A stretch of DNA of 64,000 nucleotides, from assembly GCF_001406815.1 (NCBI RefSeq), contig NZ_CVRR01000004.1, forward strand, positions 44,419-108,418, given 5' to 3'. Each line of letters starts with the position of its first letter. Within the stretch, counting starts at the first letter, position 1. The position numbers and the translations under genes are program-made. Positions 1-8,855 of this stretch are shown here, piece after piece. The notes beneath the pieces are model-generated. The model saw nothing but the letters and a program-made list of their open reading frames with translations, did not search any database and was not told the DNA's origin. This DNA comes from Roseburia faecis. GTDB taxonomy: Bacteria; Bacillota; Clostridia; Lachnospirales; Lachnospiraceae.

Positions 1-700
1 TAACAATATAGATCCAGGTACTCTTTGTCGCATACATTGGAAGTTTCATACCAATGATAAACATGACAACCAACAGGGCAATGGCAACCACTGCGCGAAC
101 CCACTCTTTCATTTTCCCGACCTTTTTCTGAATCAGGCCAAAGATGATGGCAACAACGATAAACAACATGGAAATGGATGCTGCTGCGGAATTCGCATAG
201 CCTGTTGCCTTTGTCATCCCTTCCACACCTTTTCCGACAAACGTTCCGGCAACCATATCGGTAAAAGCTGCCATAACCAGAAGGGTAAACAGCCAGCAGA
301 ACAGCATAAATAATTTCCGTCCGGTTCTTCCGATATATTTCTCGATGATCATTCCCATCGATTTTCCTTCATTTTTAACGGAAGCATACAGTGCACCGAA
401 ATCCTGCACGGCTCCGAAAAACAGACCTCCGATCAGCAGCCATAACAATACCGGCACCCAGCCGAATACGGATGCCAGGATCGGTCCGGTGACAGGTCCC
501 GCACCTGCAATGGAAGAAAACTGATGGGCAAACACTGTCAGTTTGGAGGAAGGAACATAATCCTGTCCATCTTCATGCGTATAAGCCGGAGTTTTTGCTT
601 TCGGATCCAGCCCCCATTTGCTGGCAAGCCAGCGTCCGTATAACAGATAGCCGGCACCAAGTACTACAATTGCAATTAATACGATAACTAAACCATTCAT
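1..700 (-). CDS. cstA: CstA-family carbon starvation / pyruvate-type transporter, 3' part outside window
   Basis: Integral membrane transporter of the CstA/BtsT family, which in enterobacteria imports pyruvate or peptides. The visible 233 N-terminal residues start MNGLVIVLIAIVV, then carry the family motif around SSIAGAGPVTGPILA (near residues 62-76), WVPVLLWLLIGGLFFGAVQD, and several hydrophobic helices. The C-terminus runs off the window at base 1. The ATG at 698-700 overlaps the TGA of a five-codon ORF (697-714) that has the better-placed Shine-Dalgarno (722-731), so translational coupling is likely. The upstream leader is a T-box riboswitch with its own promoter, so expression should respond to an uncharged tRNA. 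Family assignment is firm; the substrate is not shown by the sequence. Confidence 0.9.
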   Translation of the reverse strand, partial: MNGLVIVLIAIVVLGAGYLLYGRWLASKWGLDPKAKTPAYTHEDGQDYVPSSKLTVFAHQFSSIAGAGPVTGPILASVFGWVPVLLWLLIGGLFFGAVQDFGALYASVKNEGKSMGMIIEKYIGRTGRKLFMLFCWLFTLLVMAAFTDMVAGTFVGKGVEGMTKATGYANSAAASISMLFIVVAIIFGLIQKKVGKMKEWVRAVVAIALLVVMFIIGMKLPMYATKSTWIYIV

Positions 701-714
701 TGTTTTTTCGCCAT
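697..714 (-). CDS. five-codon leader ORF overlapping the cstA start
   Basis: ATG GCG AAA AAA CAA TGA, preceded at 722-731 by an AAGGGAG-type Shine-Dalgarno with 7-nt spacing. Its TGA overlaps the cstA ATG. The cstA ATG itself is about 21 nt from that site, too far for normal initiation. A short inverted repeat (CGCC/GGCG, 709-720) covers the mini-ORF start. Either ribosomes reinitiate at cstA, or the hairpin shortens the distance. Confidence 0.4.
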   Translation of the reverse strand: MAKKQ

Positions 715-763
715 TTGGCGACTCCCTTCTTAAATATTTGCAAAGAGACAGGAACAAGAATTT

Positions 764-1077
764 AAAAAGCCTCCGTCCCATATACCTGTTACAGTATATA
801 AAGACGAAGGCTTATTTTATGCTTCCGCGTTACCACTTTATTTGCCGTATCAAACGACCGCTCACTCTCATCTCAACAGACTCCCCTCTGCAGAAATAAG
901 GTTCCTGATAACGGTAGAATACCGGTGAAGCTTACTGTCCTGACGGAATTCAGCCCACAGCTCACAGAGGATGGTCACCATATCTGTCTGTTGTCTCGCA
1001 CCGCCCGACAACTCTCTGGAAAAAAGTATATTGTGATCGTATTCTGTTCTATGCATTTGCTCTATGACTCTTCGTTA
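764..1077 (-). ncRNA. T-box riboswitch (leader of cstA) with terminator
   Basis: Read on the minus strand, the leader carries a Stem I-like region with the AGAGAG and GGTGCGA-type apical segments (about 990-1020), then the T-box sequence GTGGTAACGCG at 824-835, the element that pairs with the tRNA acceptor end. It is followed by a terminator hairpin (GCCTTCGTC at 803-811 pairing with GACGGAGGC at 769-777) and a T tract. The T-box core can pair with the 5' side of the terminator, the usual antiterminator switch. I could not assign the specifier codon with confidence. A promoter lies just upstream at 1084-1112. Confidence 0.85.
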
Positions 1078-1083
1078 ACAAAA

Positions 1084-1112
1084 AACATAGCACTTGATTC
1101 GACAATTGTCAA
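1084..1112 (-). promoter_or_regulatory. sigma-A promoter of the T-box/cstA transcript
   Basis: Minus-strand TTGACA (1107-1112), 17-nt spacer, TATGTT (1084-1089). It sits between the end of the upstream permease gene and the T-box leader. Confidence 0.6.
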
Positions 1113-1124
1113 TACACCTTTCAA

Positions 1125-2147
1125 CTATTTTCTCTTTTTTCTTGCAAGAACGACACTTTGGATCACCAGGAACAGACAAAGCATTGCTGCAATTGTGATG
1201 CCTGTCCACCATGCCTGATCCAGTCCGGCGGAGGAAACAATATTCTGAATCGTACTGAGGGAGAGTACACCGAAGAATGTTCCAATGATGTTTCCGACAC
1301 CGCCGGTCAGGAGTGTTCCACCAATAATGGATGATGCAATCGCGTTCATTTCCATTCCGCTTGCATGTGTTGCCGCACCGGAACCGACATGCAGGAAATA
1401 TACATAGCCTGCAATACCGGCGAGCAGCCCACTCAGCAGATGCGCAAGAAAACGTGTCTTTTTAACGTTAATTCCAAGCATAAGAGCACTCTGGCGGTTA
1501 CCTCCAACCGCATAAAACGAACGGCCAAGCTTCGTCCAGCGAAGCATGACAAACATAATCACAACGATCAGGATTGCCACAATCACACCGATTTCCACAT
1601 ATGCATTCACATATTTGCCAATACGGTTGACAGATCCCATTCCCGGAACAATTACACGGGTATCTTTCAATTTCACAAATGCCTCATTTTGTACATTGAA
1701 CGGATCTGTATGTACGATAGAAGTCATACCTCTTGCAAAGAACATACCTGCAAGTGTTACGATAAATGGCTGAATATCCAGATACGCTACCAAAAATCCC
1801 TGTACCAGCCCAAATCCAAGTCCAATGGCAAGTGCAATCAGGAGAGATACAAACACATTTCCGCCCTTGAAATCCAGATATACCGCGCAGCACATACTTA
1901 CAAGTGCAACGACACCGCCGACTGAAATATCAATGCTTCCGGTAATCATAACCAGACTAAGTCCGCATGCTGTAATGATCAATGCGCCATTGGCGTTTAA
2001 AATATTAAAAAATGTCTGTGGTTTTAAAAATCCGCCGCCCTCAAAAATCATCGCGCCGATATACATCAGGAAAAATACAACGATGGTGATTGTCAAAAGC
2101 AGGTTGGCATCGGAAAGTGATACCTTTTTTAAGGATTTTGATTTCAT
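1125..2147 (-). CDS. yjfF: sugar ABC transporter permease, YjfF-like
   Basis: 340-residue inner-membrane permease of the BPD_transp_2 (RbsC) family, last gene of a four-gene operon with the order binding protein, ATPase, permease, permease. That order matches the ytfQRT-yjfF galactofuranose importer of E. coli. About eight to nine hydrophobic segments are visible, and the family signature GGxVALVSMCCAVYLDFKGG and the ASSIIGGTLLTGGVGNIIGT loop (near residues 265-285) contact the ATPase. It starts one base after the stop of the preceding permease, with its GGAGGTAGG ribosome site inside that gene, so translation is coupled. Importing a furanose or pentose sugar is inferred from gene order and family. 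Confidence 0.88.
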   Translation of the reverse strand: MKSKSLKKVSLSDANLLLTITIVVFFLMYIGAMIFEGGGFLKPQTFFNILNANGALIITACGLSLVMITGSIDISVGGVVALVSMCCAVYLDFKGGNVFVSLLIALAIGLGFGLVQGFLVAYLDIQPFIVTLAGMFFARGMTSIVHTDPFNVQNEAFVKLKDTRVIVPGMGSVNRIGKYVNAYVEIGVIVAILIVVIMFVMLRWTKLGRSFYAVGGNRQSALMLGINVKKTRFLAHLLSGLLAGIAGYVYFLHVGSGAATHASGMEMNAIASSIIGGTLLTGGVGNIIGTFFGVLSLSTIQNIVSSAGLDQAWWTGITIAAMLCLFLVIQSVVLARKKRK

Positions 2148-2148
2148 A

Positions 2149-3240
2149 TTAGCCTACCTCCTTTGCATTTCTTACTTTCATCTTCTGTGAAAAAGATGCA
2201 AATTTTTCCCGTACCACCGGAGCACTGATGACAACTAGGATAATAACAACAATTGCCTTATAAGCAGAGATTGCTTCGGATTTTACGTTGAACTTATACA
2301 GTGTTGTGGTTAAAAACTGAATGACATATGCACCCAGAATAGATGCCGGCAGATTAAATTTGCCACCGCTTAATGAATTTCCTCCAAGTGCTACTGCAAG
2401 GATCGCATCCATCTCAATATCTTTTGCAATAACAGAATAGTTAATTGTGGAAATACGACTTACTTTGATCAGTGCTGCCACTGCCACACAAAGTCCTAAA
2501 ATAACAAAGCTCAAAAACTTGATAAATGCCGGATTTAATCCGTTTAATCGTGAAGAACTCTCATTAATACCGACTGCCTGCGTATACAAACCAAGGCTTG
2601 TAAATTTCATAACCAGTCCCATAACGATCATACATGCTACCGCAATAAAAAACGGAGTCGGAATTGGAATTCCCGGAATAAAACCACCAAAGTATCCAAA
2701 CGACGGATCACTGATTACCGGAAGTTCGTTATTGTTGATCCATGCTGCAATGGAACGCCCTGCAGTATAAAGAATCAGGGTTGCTACCATCGGCTGAATC
2801 TTAAATCCGGCAACGAGGATACCATTAAATGCACCAAAGAGCATAGCTACCACGCAGCTTACGAGAAAGGCTACAATGATTGGAGCCTGCAGATGATCCG
2901 GACGGGAATTTGTGCCGCAAAGTACACGAAGGATAACCGAACCGGCAATCGCGATACCTGCACCAACAGAAATATCCTGTCCTCCAGAAGCTGCTGTAAC
3001 TAACGTCATACCGATTGCCAGAATGGCAAGTTCTGAGCCGTAGTCCAAAATTGTGATCAGATAACCGGATAATACATGATTTCCGGCGCTGTTTACGTCC
3101 AGTGTTATTTTATAGAACGATGGATCGGCGATCAGATTAAATACCGCCAGCAGCACCAGGGCCACGATCGGAATCAGAATCTGCTTTCCGCTGAATATAT
3201 CCATAAAGTTCTTTTTTTGTAATGTTCTTGTTTTAGCCAT
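2149..3240 (-). CDS. ytfT: sugar ABC transporter permease, YtfT-like
   Basis: 363-residue RbsC-family permease pairing with the YjfF-like protein to form the membrane channel. The start is the ATG at 3240 (MAKTRTLQ), because GGAGGTG lies nine bases upstream inside the ATPase gene; a longer TTG frame at 3261 is less likely. Start and ATPase stop overlap by eight bases. The family motif ASGGQDISVGAGIAIAGS (near residue 85) and the DAILAVALGGNSLSGGKFN loop are present, with hydrophobic helices throughout. Together with the neighbours it forms a complete type-I sugar importer. Confidence 0.88.
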   Translation of the reverse strand: MAKTRTLQKKNFMDIFSGKQILIPIVALVLLAVFNLIADPSFYKITLDVNSAGNHVLSGYLITILDYGSELAILAIGMTLVTAASGGQDISVGAGIAIAGSVILRVLCGTNSRPDHLQAPIIVAFLVSCVVAMLFGAFNGILVAGFKIQPMVATLILYTAGRSIAAWINNNELPVISDPSFGYFGGFIPGIPIPTPFFIAVACMIVMGLVMKFTSLGLYTQAVGINESSSRLNGLNPAFIKFLSFVILGLCVAVAALIKVSRISTINYSVIAKDIEMDAILAVALGGNSLSGGKFNLPASILGAYVIQFLTTTLYKFNVKSEAISAYKAIVVIILVVISAPVVREKFASFSQKMKVRNAKEVG

Positions 3241-4756
3241 TCTTTTTTTCACCTCCGGCAATGGTATCCATAATCTTGCTCTGCGTTAAGTCTTCACCTG
3301 AGATTTCGCCTACTTTCCTGCGATCGCGCATAACGATCAGACGGGAGCAGGTACGCAGCATTTCATCTGTTTCCGAAGAAATAAAGGTCACACTCATACC
3401 CTCGGATGCAAGCTTTAACACCAGCTTTTGAATTTCAATTTTTGTTCCGATATCAATGCCTCGCGTTGGCTCATCCAGGATCAGATATTCCGGATGTGTC
3501 AGAAGCCAGCGGGCAAGAATTACTTTCTGCTGATTTCCACCGGAGAGAGATTTAATCGGTGTATCCGCCGATGCCGTCTTGATTTCCAGCAGCTTGATAT
3601 ATTCGTCCGCAAATTTGTTTGCCTGCGCTTTGCTGAACGGACGGAAGAAACCGCGCAGCACCTGTGCTGCAAGAATGATATTATCGCGGACGGAGAGGTC
3701 TCCAACGATACCATCCACCTTTCGGTCTTCCGGCAGATAAGCAATTCCGTTTTTCATAGCATCTATAGGTTTTGTAATTTTGATTTCTTTTCCGTTCTTT
3801 TTGATCTTTCCACCAATGATACGGTCCGCACCAAAAATTGCACGCACACACTCACTTCGTCCAGATCCCAGCAGACCGGTAAATCCATTGACTTCTCCTT
3901 TTCTTATATAGAAATCAAATGGTTTGATGCCTGCGTTACTCTGTAACTGTTCCACTTCAAATACCGGTGGAACATTTTCATCCGCATGATATACCTGCGT
4001 CTCATCTTTGATCTGCGCCTCATCGTCCAGCTCTTTGCCCAGCATCTTTGCAACAAGCTGCACACGTGGAAGTTTTTCAATCTCGTATTCTCCCACCAGT
4101 TTGCCGTCCCGCAGCACGGTGATACGGTCACATACCTCATATACCTGATCCAGAAAGTGTGTAACAAAGATGATTCCTACACCTCTGGCTCTTAAGTCTT
4201 TCATTAACCCAAACAGCTTCTGCACTTCTTTATCGTCAAGAGAAGACGTCGGCTCGTCAAGGATAAGCACCTTACAATCCATGTCTACAGCCCTGGCAAT
4301 GGCTACCATCTGCTGGATTGCAATGGAACAGTTTGCCAGCTGCTGTGTTGCTTTTGCCGGAATATCGAGTGATTGCAGAATTCTGTCTGCATCGGCGTTC
4401 ATTTTTTTCCAGTTCTGCATTCTTCCTTTTGTTCGTCCGATAAACATGTTTTCTGCTACCGACAGATTCGGGCAAAGCGTAATTTCCTGATACACGGTAC
4501 TGATTCCAAGATTCTGTGCATCCTGCGGCGAATGAATTGCCACTGCTTTGTCGTTTCCTTTGAGGAAAATTTCTCCCTCATCTTTTTCATATACGCCGGT
4601 CAGCACCTTAATCAATGTAGATTTTCCCGCGCCGTTTTCACCCATCAGCGCGTGAATTTCTCCTTCACGCAGGGAGAAATCAACCGCCTGCAATGCCTTT
4701 ACCCCTGTAAAGTTTTTGTGGATATTTTTCATTTGTAATACAACATTTTCTTTCAC
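3233..4756 (-). CDS. ytfR: sugar ABC transporter ATPase, YtfR/MglA-like
   Basis: About 507-residue ATPase with two fused nucleotide-binding domains, as in RbsA/MglA. The first domain has Walker A GENGAGKST and Walker B VLILDEPTSSLDDKE; its signature is poorly conserved, as is usual in this family. The second domain has the degenerate Walker A GLLGSGRSE, signature LSGGNQQKV and Walker B YLILDEPTRGIDIGTK. I prefer the GTG at 4756, 11 nt downstream of AAGGGG; the GTG at 4768 touches the Shine-Dalgarno. An intrinsic terminator separates it from the binding-protein gene, which should lower its expression relative to that gene. Confidence 0.88.
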   Translation of the reverse strand: MKENVVLQMKNIHKNFTGVKALQAVDFSLREGEIHALMGENGAGKSTLIKVLTGVYEKDEGEIFLKGNDKAVAIHSPQDAQNLGISTVYQEITLCPNLSVAENMFIGRTKGRMQNWKKMNADADRILQSLDIPAKATQQLANCSIAIQQMVAIARAVDMDCKVLILDEPTSSLDDKEVQKLFGLMKDLRARGVGIIFVTHFLDQVYEVCDRITVLRDGKLVGEYEIEKLPRVQLVAKMLGKELDDEAQIKDETQVYHADENVPPVFEVEQLQSNAGIKPFDFYIRKGEVNGFTGLLGSGRSECVRAIFGADRIIGGKIKKNGKEIKITKPIDAMKNGIAYLPEDRKVDGIVGDLSVRDNIILAAQVLRGFFRPFSKAQANKFADEYIKLLEIKTASADTPIKSLSGGNQQKVILARWLLTHPEYLILDEPTRGIDIGTKIEIQKLVLKLASEGMSVTFISSETDEMLRTCSRLIVMRDRRKVGEISGEDLTQSKIMDTIAGGEKKNG

Positions 4757-4791
4757 CAGCTTATTCACCCCTTGCTTTTTTGGTTAGAAAA

Positions 4792-4826
4792 CGCGGCGCT
4801 ACGTTTTCCTCATACGCGGCGCCGCG
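4792..4826 (-). terminator. intercistronic terminator/attenuator between binding protein and ATPase
   Basis: Minus-strand hairpin with 8-bp GC arms (CGCGGCGC and GCGCCGCG) followed by TTTTC, inside the operon. Partial read-through would give more binding protein than membrane components, a common arrangement in ABC importer operons. Confidence 0.7.
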
Positions 4827-4846
4827 CCAAATGTTTCCTGTTTTGT

Positions 4847-5851
4847 TTAGATACCGTATTTATTTACATCATCCTCTGTGATGGTTGTTGCATCAAAACC
4901 TTTCTCATCCATGATGATGGTCTTCTCTGTGATTTCCTCGTTGTTCTGTAATTTCTGGATAACATCGGCAATGTAAGAAGCCTGGAATGGATTACACTGT
5001 CCATCATAGTTCCAGTTCTGATCTAACAGTTCCTGTAATGCCCACTTGTTGCAGTCAAATCCCATAACGACAACGTCTTTGCCAACACCGTGAGAAATAT
5101 TTGCTTTGTCAAGAGCGGCAACAGCACCCTTTGCCATATCATCGTTCTCTGCATAGATAACGTTGAATTTCTCTCCACTGTCGATAACGGACTGTACGAT
5201 CTGCTGTGCTTTTTCTGCATTCCACTCTGCAGTCTGCTCATTTACAATGTTCCATCCTTCAGCTGCTGCTGTATCTGTTAATGCTCCGGATCTTCCTTTC
5301 TGTGCTGCAGATCCCATAACACCCTGAATGTGAATGATGTTATACTCATCAAGATTCTGTGCCTTTAACCAGTCACATGCAGTCTGTCCTTCTTTATCCA
5401 TATCAGATACGATTGATGCTGCATACAGGCTTTCATCTGCATCGATAACACGGTCAAAAAGAATTACCTGTGTTCCTGCATCCTGTGCATCCTTTAATAC
5501 GGAATCCCATCCGGATGTGTCTGCTGCGGAAAGAAGTAAGTAATCCACACCATCCTGAATGAATTTCTGTGCTGCTGTAATCTGTTCATCGTTCTTTAAG
5601 CTGTATGCAAATGATGCATCGTAACCGTTTTCTTTTGTAAACATGTTCTTCATGTCTTTATCGTTTGCGGTACGATATCCGGACTCGTTTGGATCATTGT
5701 TAATGATTCCGACCTTAATCAGATCTCCGCTCGAACTACTGCCGGCTGCTGATGTATCTCCGGCTCCGTCCTTTGTATCGGTAGCCCCGCAGGCTGCCAG
5801 TCCAAGTACCATCATTGTTGCTGTCAACATTGCTAAGATTCTTTTTTTCAT
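4847..5851 (-). CDS. ytfQ: sugar-binding lipoprotein of the YtfQ-like ABC importer
   Basis: 334-residue periplasmic-binding-protein-like (Peripla_BP_4) lipoprotein. The signal peptide MKKRILAMLTATMMVLGLAAC ends in a lipobox with Cys21, followed by a Ser/Gly/Asp-rich linker. Mature residues from IKVGIINNDPNESGYRTAND carry the YtfQ-like pattern, with RVIDADESLYAA and NDDMAKGAV in the second lobe. It is the first gene of the importer operon, preceded by GGGAGGTAAAAGGGT. It resembles the second binding protein at 8856-9872, which belongs to the adjacent sensor system. The sugar is inferred to be a galactofuranose- or arabinose-type ligand; the sequence does not settle it. Confidence 0.88.
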   Translation of the reverse strand: MKKRILAMLTATMMVLGLAACGATDTKDGAGDTSAAGSSSSGDLIKVGIINNDPNESGYRTANDKDMKNMFTKENGYDASFAYSLKNDEQITAAQKFIQDGVDYLLLSAADTSGWDSVLKDAQDAGTQVILFDRVIDADESLYAASIVSDMDKEGQTACDWLKAQNLDEYNIIHIQGVMGSAAQKGRSGALTDTAAAEGWNIVNEQTAEWNAEKAQQIVQSVIDSGEKFNVIYAENDDMAKGAVAALDKANISHGVGKDVVVMGFDCNKWALQELLDQNWNYDGQCNPFQASYIADVIQKLQNNEEITEKTIIMDEKGFDATTITEDDVNKYGI

Positions 5852-6220
5852 ACCCTTTTACCTCCCAATATGAAATCTTTTGTTTGCTTGTGCATTTACT
5901 ATACCATCCGTATTTTTCTGTTTCAATCCGATTTATGCCTGTTTTAAACGGTTTGTAATATGTTTACAATACATATTTTGTATGATATCATCTAAAAAAA
6001 ATACAAATTTATTTTTATGTGGAAAGATCTTTGATTTGAGGTGGAAAATCTTTTGATTTTATGGTATTTTCTGTAATTTCTGATGAGATTCTGTCTGAAA
6101 TCTTATTGGTGAAAACGATAAATTTCTCTGGAAAAGTGGATTGTTTTTGAAAAAGGTAGAATCTTCTTTGATAAAAAAAATAATTACACGCCTGTTTCCA
6201 CCAAAGAAAGGAAAAATTTT
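5852..6220. promoter_or_regulatory. divergent intergenic control region with tandem 22-bp repeat
   Basis: AT-rich region between the importer operon and the divergent GntR/LacI gene, with no coding potential. It holds GTTTGTAATATGTTTACAATAC near 5950-5972, a plausible operator or promoter, and two tandem copies of an element starting GTGGAAA and ending TTTGATTT at 6019-6039 and 6041-6060. A third GTGGAAA-like word is not clear. These are candidate binding sites for the neighbouring regulators. Confidence 0.45.
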
Positions 6221-7234
6221 ATGGCAATCAAATATAAATGGCTGGCAGGACACCTGCGCGAACAATTACCGGATTATACAGCCAATGGAATTCACCGGCT
6301 TCCAACCGAAGCTGCCATCAGCCAGCGCTATAAAGTGAGCCGCCAGACCGTGCGGCAGGCACTGTCCGTTCTGGAACAGGAGGGATTAATCGAAAAAAGG
6401 CAGGGAAGCGGGTCCTATATCACGGGACGCAGCCGCGGAGAAGACCGGATCGACCTTCTGCTCTCCAGTGACTCTGCTTATTTGTATCCGATGCTTTTGC
6501 ATGACATCAAAAAAACACTTGCGGCACAGGGCTTTTCCACGACTGTACACATCACGGAAAACACCTTTTCCACAGAACATACTCTTTTACAGAAGATTCT
6601 CCACCAGCCGCCGCGCGCCCTGCTTGTGGAAGGTGTAAAAACTGCGCGCACGAACCCGAATCTGGATCTGTACCGTAAACTGCAGAAAAAGAAATGCCCT
6701 GTTCTCTTTTTACAGGAATCCTATCCGGAACTGACCAATTGCCCATGCGTCACCATGGATGACTTTGGCGGTGGCATTTTGCTCACCCGGCATCTGCTCG
6801 CCACCGGCCATACCCGCATCGGTGCGATCTTTCCTGCGGATATGCGTTCCGGACTTTTGCGCTGCCAGGGGATGCTGCATGCCCTGCGGGACACAGGTGC
6901 ACTTCCGGAAGATTCCCTGATATGCTGGTATTTTTCCAATGATCCGGACTATGGCATACAAAAAGCGATGCAGAAACTCATTTCTTCCTGCACCGCTATT
7001 GTCTGTTATAATGATACCATTGCCTATGCACTTTGCCGTGCTGTCTCAGACCTGCCACAGCCACCGGAGATTACGGTTGCCTCCTTTGACCACAGCTACC
7101 TGTGCCACTTTGGACACACAGAGTTTCTCTCCCTGACCCCGGCCGAAGCGCCTGGCAGCCGCGCCGCCGGGGTTCTCCTCCACCAGCTGCAGGGGATTTT
7201 AGTCTCTTCCACAGAAATTCCCTGGAAGCTTTAA
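6221..7234 (+). CDS. GntR-LacI chimeric transcriptional regulator (AraR-like architecture)
   Basis: 337 residues. The N-terminal winged helix is GntR type (RLPTEAAISQRYKVSRQTVRQ, about residues 28-48, then GLIEKRQGSGSYIT). Residues about 75-337 form a LacI/PurR-type sugar-binding domain (VTMDDFGGGILLTRHLL, GHTRIGAIF, ITVASFDH). This is the layout of Bacillus AraR. It is divergent from the ytfQ-like operon, so that operon is its likely target, with a sugar as inducer. The start has AAAGAAAGGAAA upstream. Its stop and the stop of the convergent response-regulator gene share the palindrome TTAA at 7231-7234. Confidence 0.87.
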   Translation: MAIKYKWLAGHLREQLPDYTANGIHRLPTEAAISQRYKVSRQTVRQALSVLEQEGLIEKRQGSGSYITGRSRGEDRIDLLLSSDSAYLYPMLLHDIKKTLAAQGFSTTVHITENTFSTEHTLLQKILHQPPRALLVEGVKTARTNPNLDLYRKLQKKKCPVLFLQESYPELTNCPCVTMDDFGGGILLTRHLLATGHTRIGAIFPADMRSGLLRCQGMLHALRDTGALPEDSLICWYFSNDPDYGIQKAMQKLISSCTAIVCYNDTIAYALCRAVSDLPQPPEITVASFDHSYLCHFGHTEFLSLTPAEAPGSRAAGVLLHQLQGILVSSTEIPWKL

Positions 7235-8841
7235 ATACTGCTGCGGTATTCACGCGGACTGCACCCCTGCGTCTTTTTAAATACAAAACTGAAATAATGA
7301 GGATCTTTGTACCCCACCTGTGCGGCAATTTCCGATGTCGGAAGTTCCGTACTTTTCAGTAGCTTTTTTGCCTTTTCCATACGTTTTTCCGAAATATATT
7401 CGGTAAATGTCTTCTGCATATTCTGACTGAAGACAGAACTTAAATAATTAGCACCCACCTGTACCTCGCACGCAACGGTACCCAGCGATAAATTCTCACT
7501 CGTGTAATGCTCATCAATATAAGCAAGTGCTTTTTTTAACGTTTTACTGCTCAGATTGGTGTTCTGTTCATCACGCAGATCGATTGCCGTCTGTAAAATA
7601 CTCAGGAAATATTCAAATACCTCGTCCTGCTGCACATGCACATTGGTTCCGTATTTGCCGATATGCGCCAGAAATTCTTCTTTTGTCACACCGTTTCGCT
7701 CCATAAACGCAATCGCCGTAAACCGGATATTAAGCACAACATAGTCACGGAATATCACGGAATGTATTACCTCGGATATGCTCTGCAGATAAGACTCTAC
7801 AAAGTTGTATACTTCTTTGCTGCTTCCTTTTGCCAGAAATTCCGAGATAATTTCCGGTGACATTTTTGTCGCATCTACTTCCGCAATCCGCGTGTCATCC
7901 TGCGCCGGCAGATAACTTTTTAATGTCTCTTCCGAAAGTACATGCATTTGCGGATACAAAAAACGATATGCACCATAATGATTTACACGATCATAACACT
8001 CTTTCAGCATCGACAGCCGTTCCACAGGCGTTCCCACAACAACATACCAGTCTGCATTGGCGTTTTGTGACTCGCAGTTCATCTGGATCTGTGCAATCGC
8101 CCGCTGTGTATAATCTTCCATTTCCTCCGCATCGCATTTGACTAAAACCCCATAACAGTTGACGTTCCAGCGAAACAGGATATATTGCGGAAAACGCAGA
8201 AAATACTGCAGAATTTCTTCCTGCAGGTGCACAAAAGTATTCATCTCCCGCTCGGAACCATTCTCTTTTTCCTGCTGCACGTACAAAAACAGCAGATTGT
8301 AACACGATGCTGACAGATCCAGCGACCATTTGGCAGCTTCATCATAAATTTCTGTTACACAAAGCTCGCCTTCTAACACCTGCTCAAAGAAATGCCTTAT
8401 GGAAAACTGCTCATATTCGTGCATTTCGTTTGCCAGTTTGCTCTGAAAATCTTCCTGCTCCTGCTCTGCCTCGATTTTTTCTTTTAATTCCTGCAGCACC
8501 TTGCGCAGACTCATTCTCGTAACCGGTTTCAGGATATACTGATCCACGCCAATGGAAATTGCTTCTCTCGCATATTCAAAATCATCATAACCGCTGATAA
8601 TGAGTATCTTTGTCTTCGGGAATTCCTCCCGCACAATCCGGCTGAGTGACAGCCCGTCCATAAACGGCATCTTAATATCGGTAATCAGTACATCCGGACG
8701 TGTCTTTCGAATCAGCGGCAGTGCAACTTCACCGTCTGCTGCCTCCCCGACAAACCGATACCCATACTGTTCCCAGGGAATCCGGTCCCGCAGCCCCTCA
8801 CGGATAACGGTCTCATCTTCCACCAAAAATACTTTTAACAT
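7231..8841 (-). CDS. YesN-like response regulator with AraC-type DNA-binding domain
   Basis: 536-residue response regulator. The receiver domain (1-120) has the acidic pair VEDE, the phosphoacceptor Asp in LITDIKMPFMDG (about residue 55) and the conserved Lys in YILKPV. A long middle region follows, and two AraC-type helix-turn-helix motifs end the protein (SLGTVACEVQVGANYLSSVF and TSEIAAQVGYKDPHYFSFVF). It is last in an operon with a histidine kinase and a binding lipoprotein and probably activates the sugar-uptake genes when phosphorylated. Ribosome site AAAGGGGATAAAACAA is just upstream. Confidence 0.92.
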   Translation of the reverse strand: MLKVFLVEDETVIREGLRDRIPWEQYGYRFVGEAADGEVALPLIRKTRPDVLITDIKMPFMDGLSLSRIVREEFPKTKILIISGYDDFEYAREAISIGVDQYILKPVTRMSLRKVLQELKEKIEAEQEQEDFQSKLANEMHEYEQFSIRHFFEQVLEGELCVTEIYDEAAKWSLDLSASCYNLLFLYVQQEKENGSEREMNTFVHLQEEILQYFLRFPQYILFRWNVNCYGVLVKCDAEEMEDYTQRAIAQIQMNCESQNANADWYVVVGTPVERLSMLKECYDRVNHYGAYRFLYPQMHVLSEETLKSYLPAQDDTRIAEVDATKMSPEIISEFLAKGSSKEVYNFVESYLQSISEVIHSVIFRDYVVLNIRFTAIAFMERNGVTKEEFLAHIGKYGTNVHVQQDEVFEYFLSILQTAIDLRDEQNTNLSSKTLKKALAYIDEHYTSENLSLGTVACEVQVGANYLSSVFSQNMQKTFTEYISEKRMEKAKKLLKSTELPTSEIAAQVGYKDPHYFSFVFKKTQGCSPREYRSSI

Positions 8842-8855
8842 TTGTTTTATCCCCT

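Noticed and set aside
1365..1925. 186-codon plus-strand frame inside the permease gene
   Set aside because: Antisense shadow of the transporter gene, with no ribosome site or recognisable protein family.
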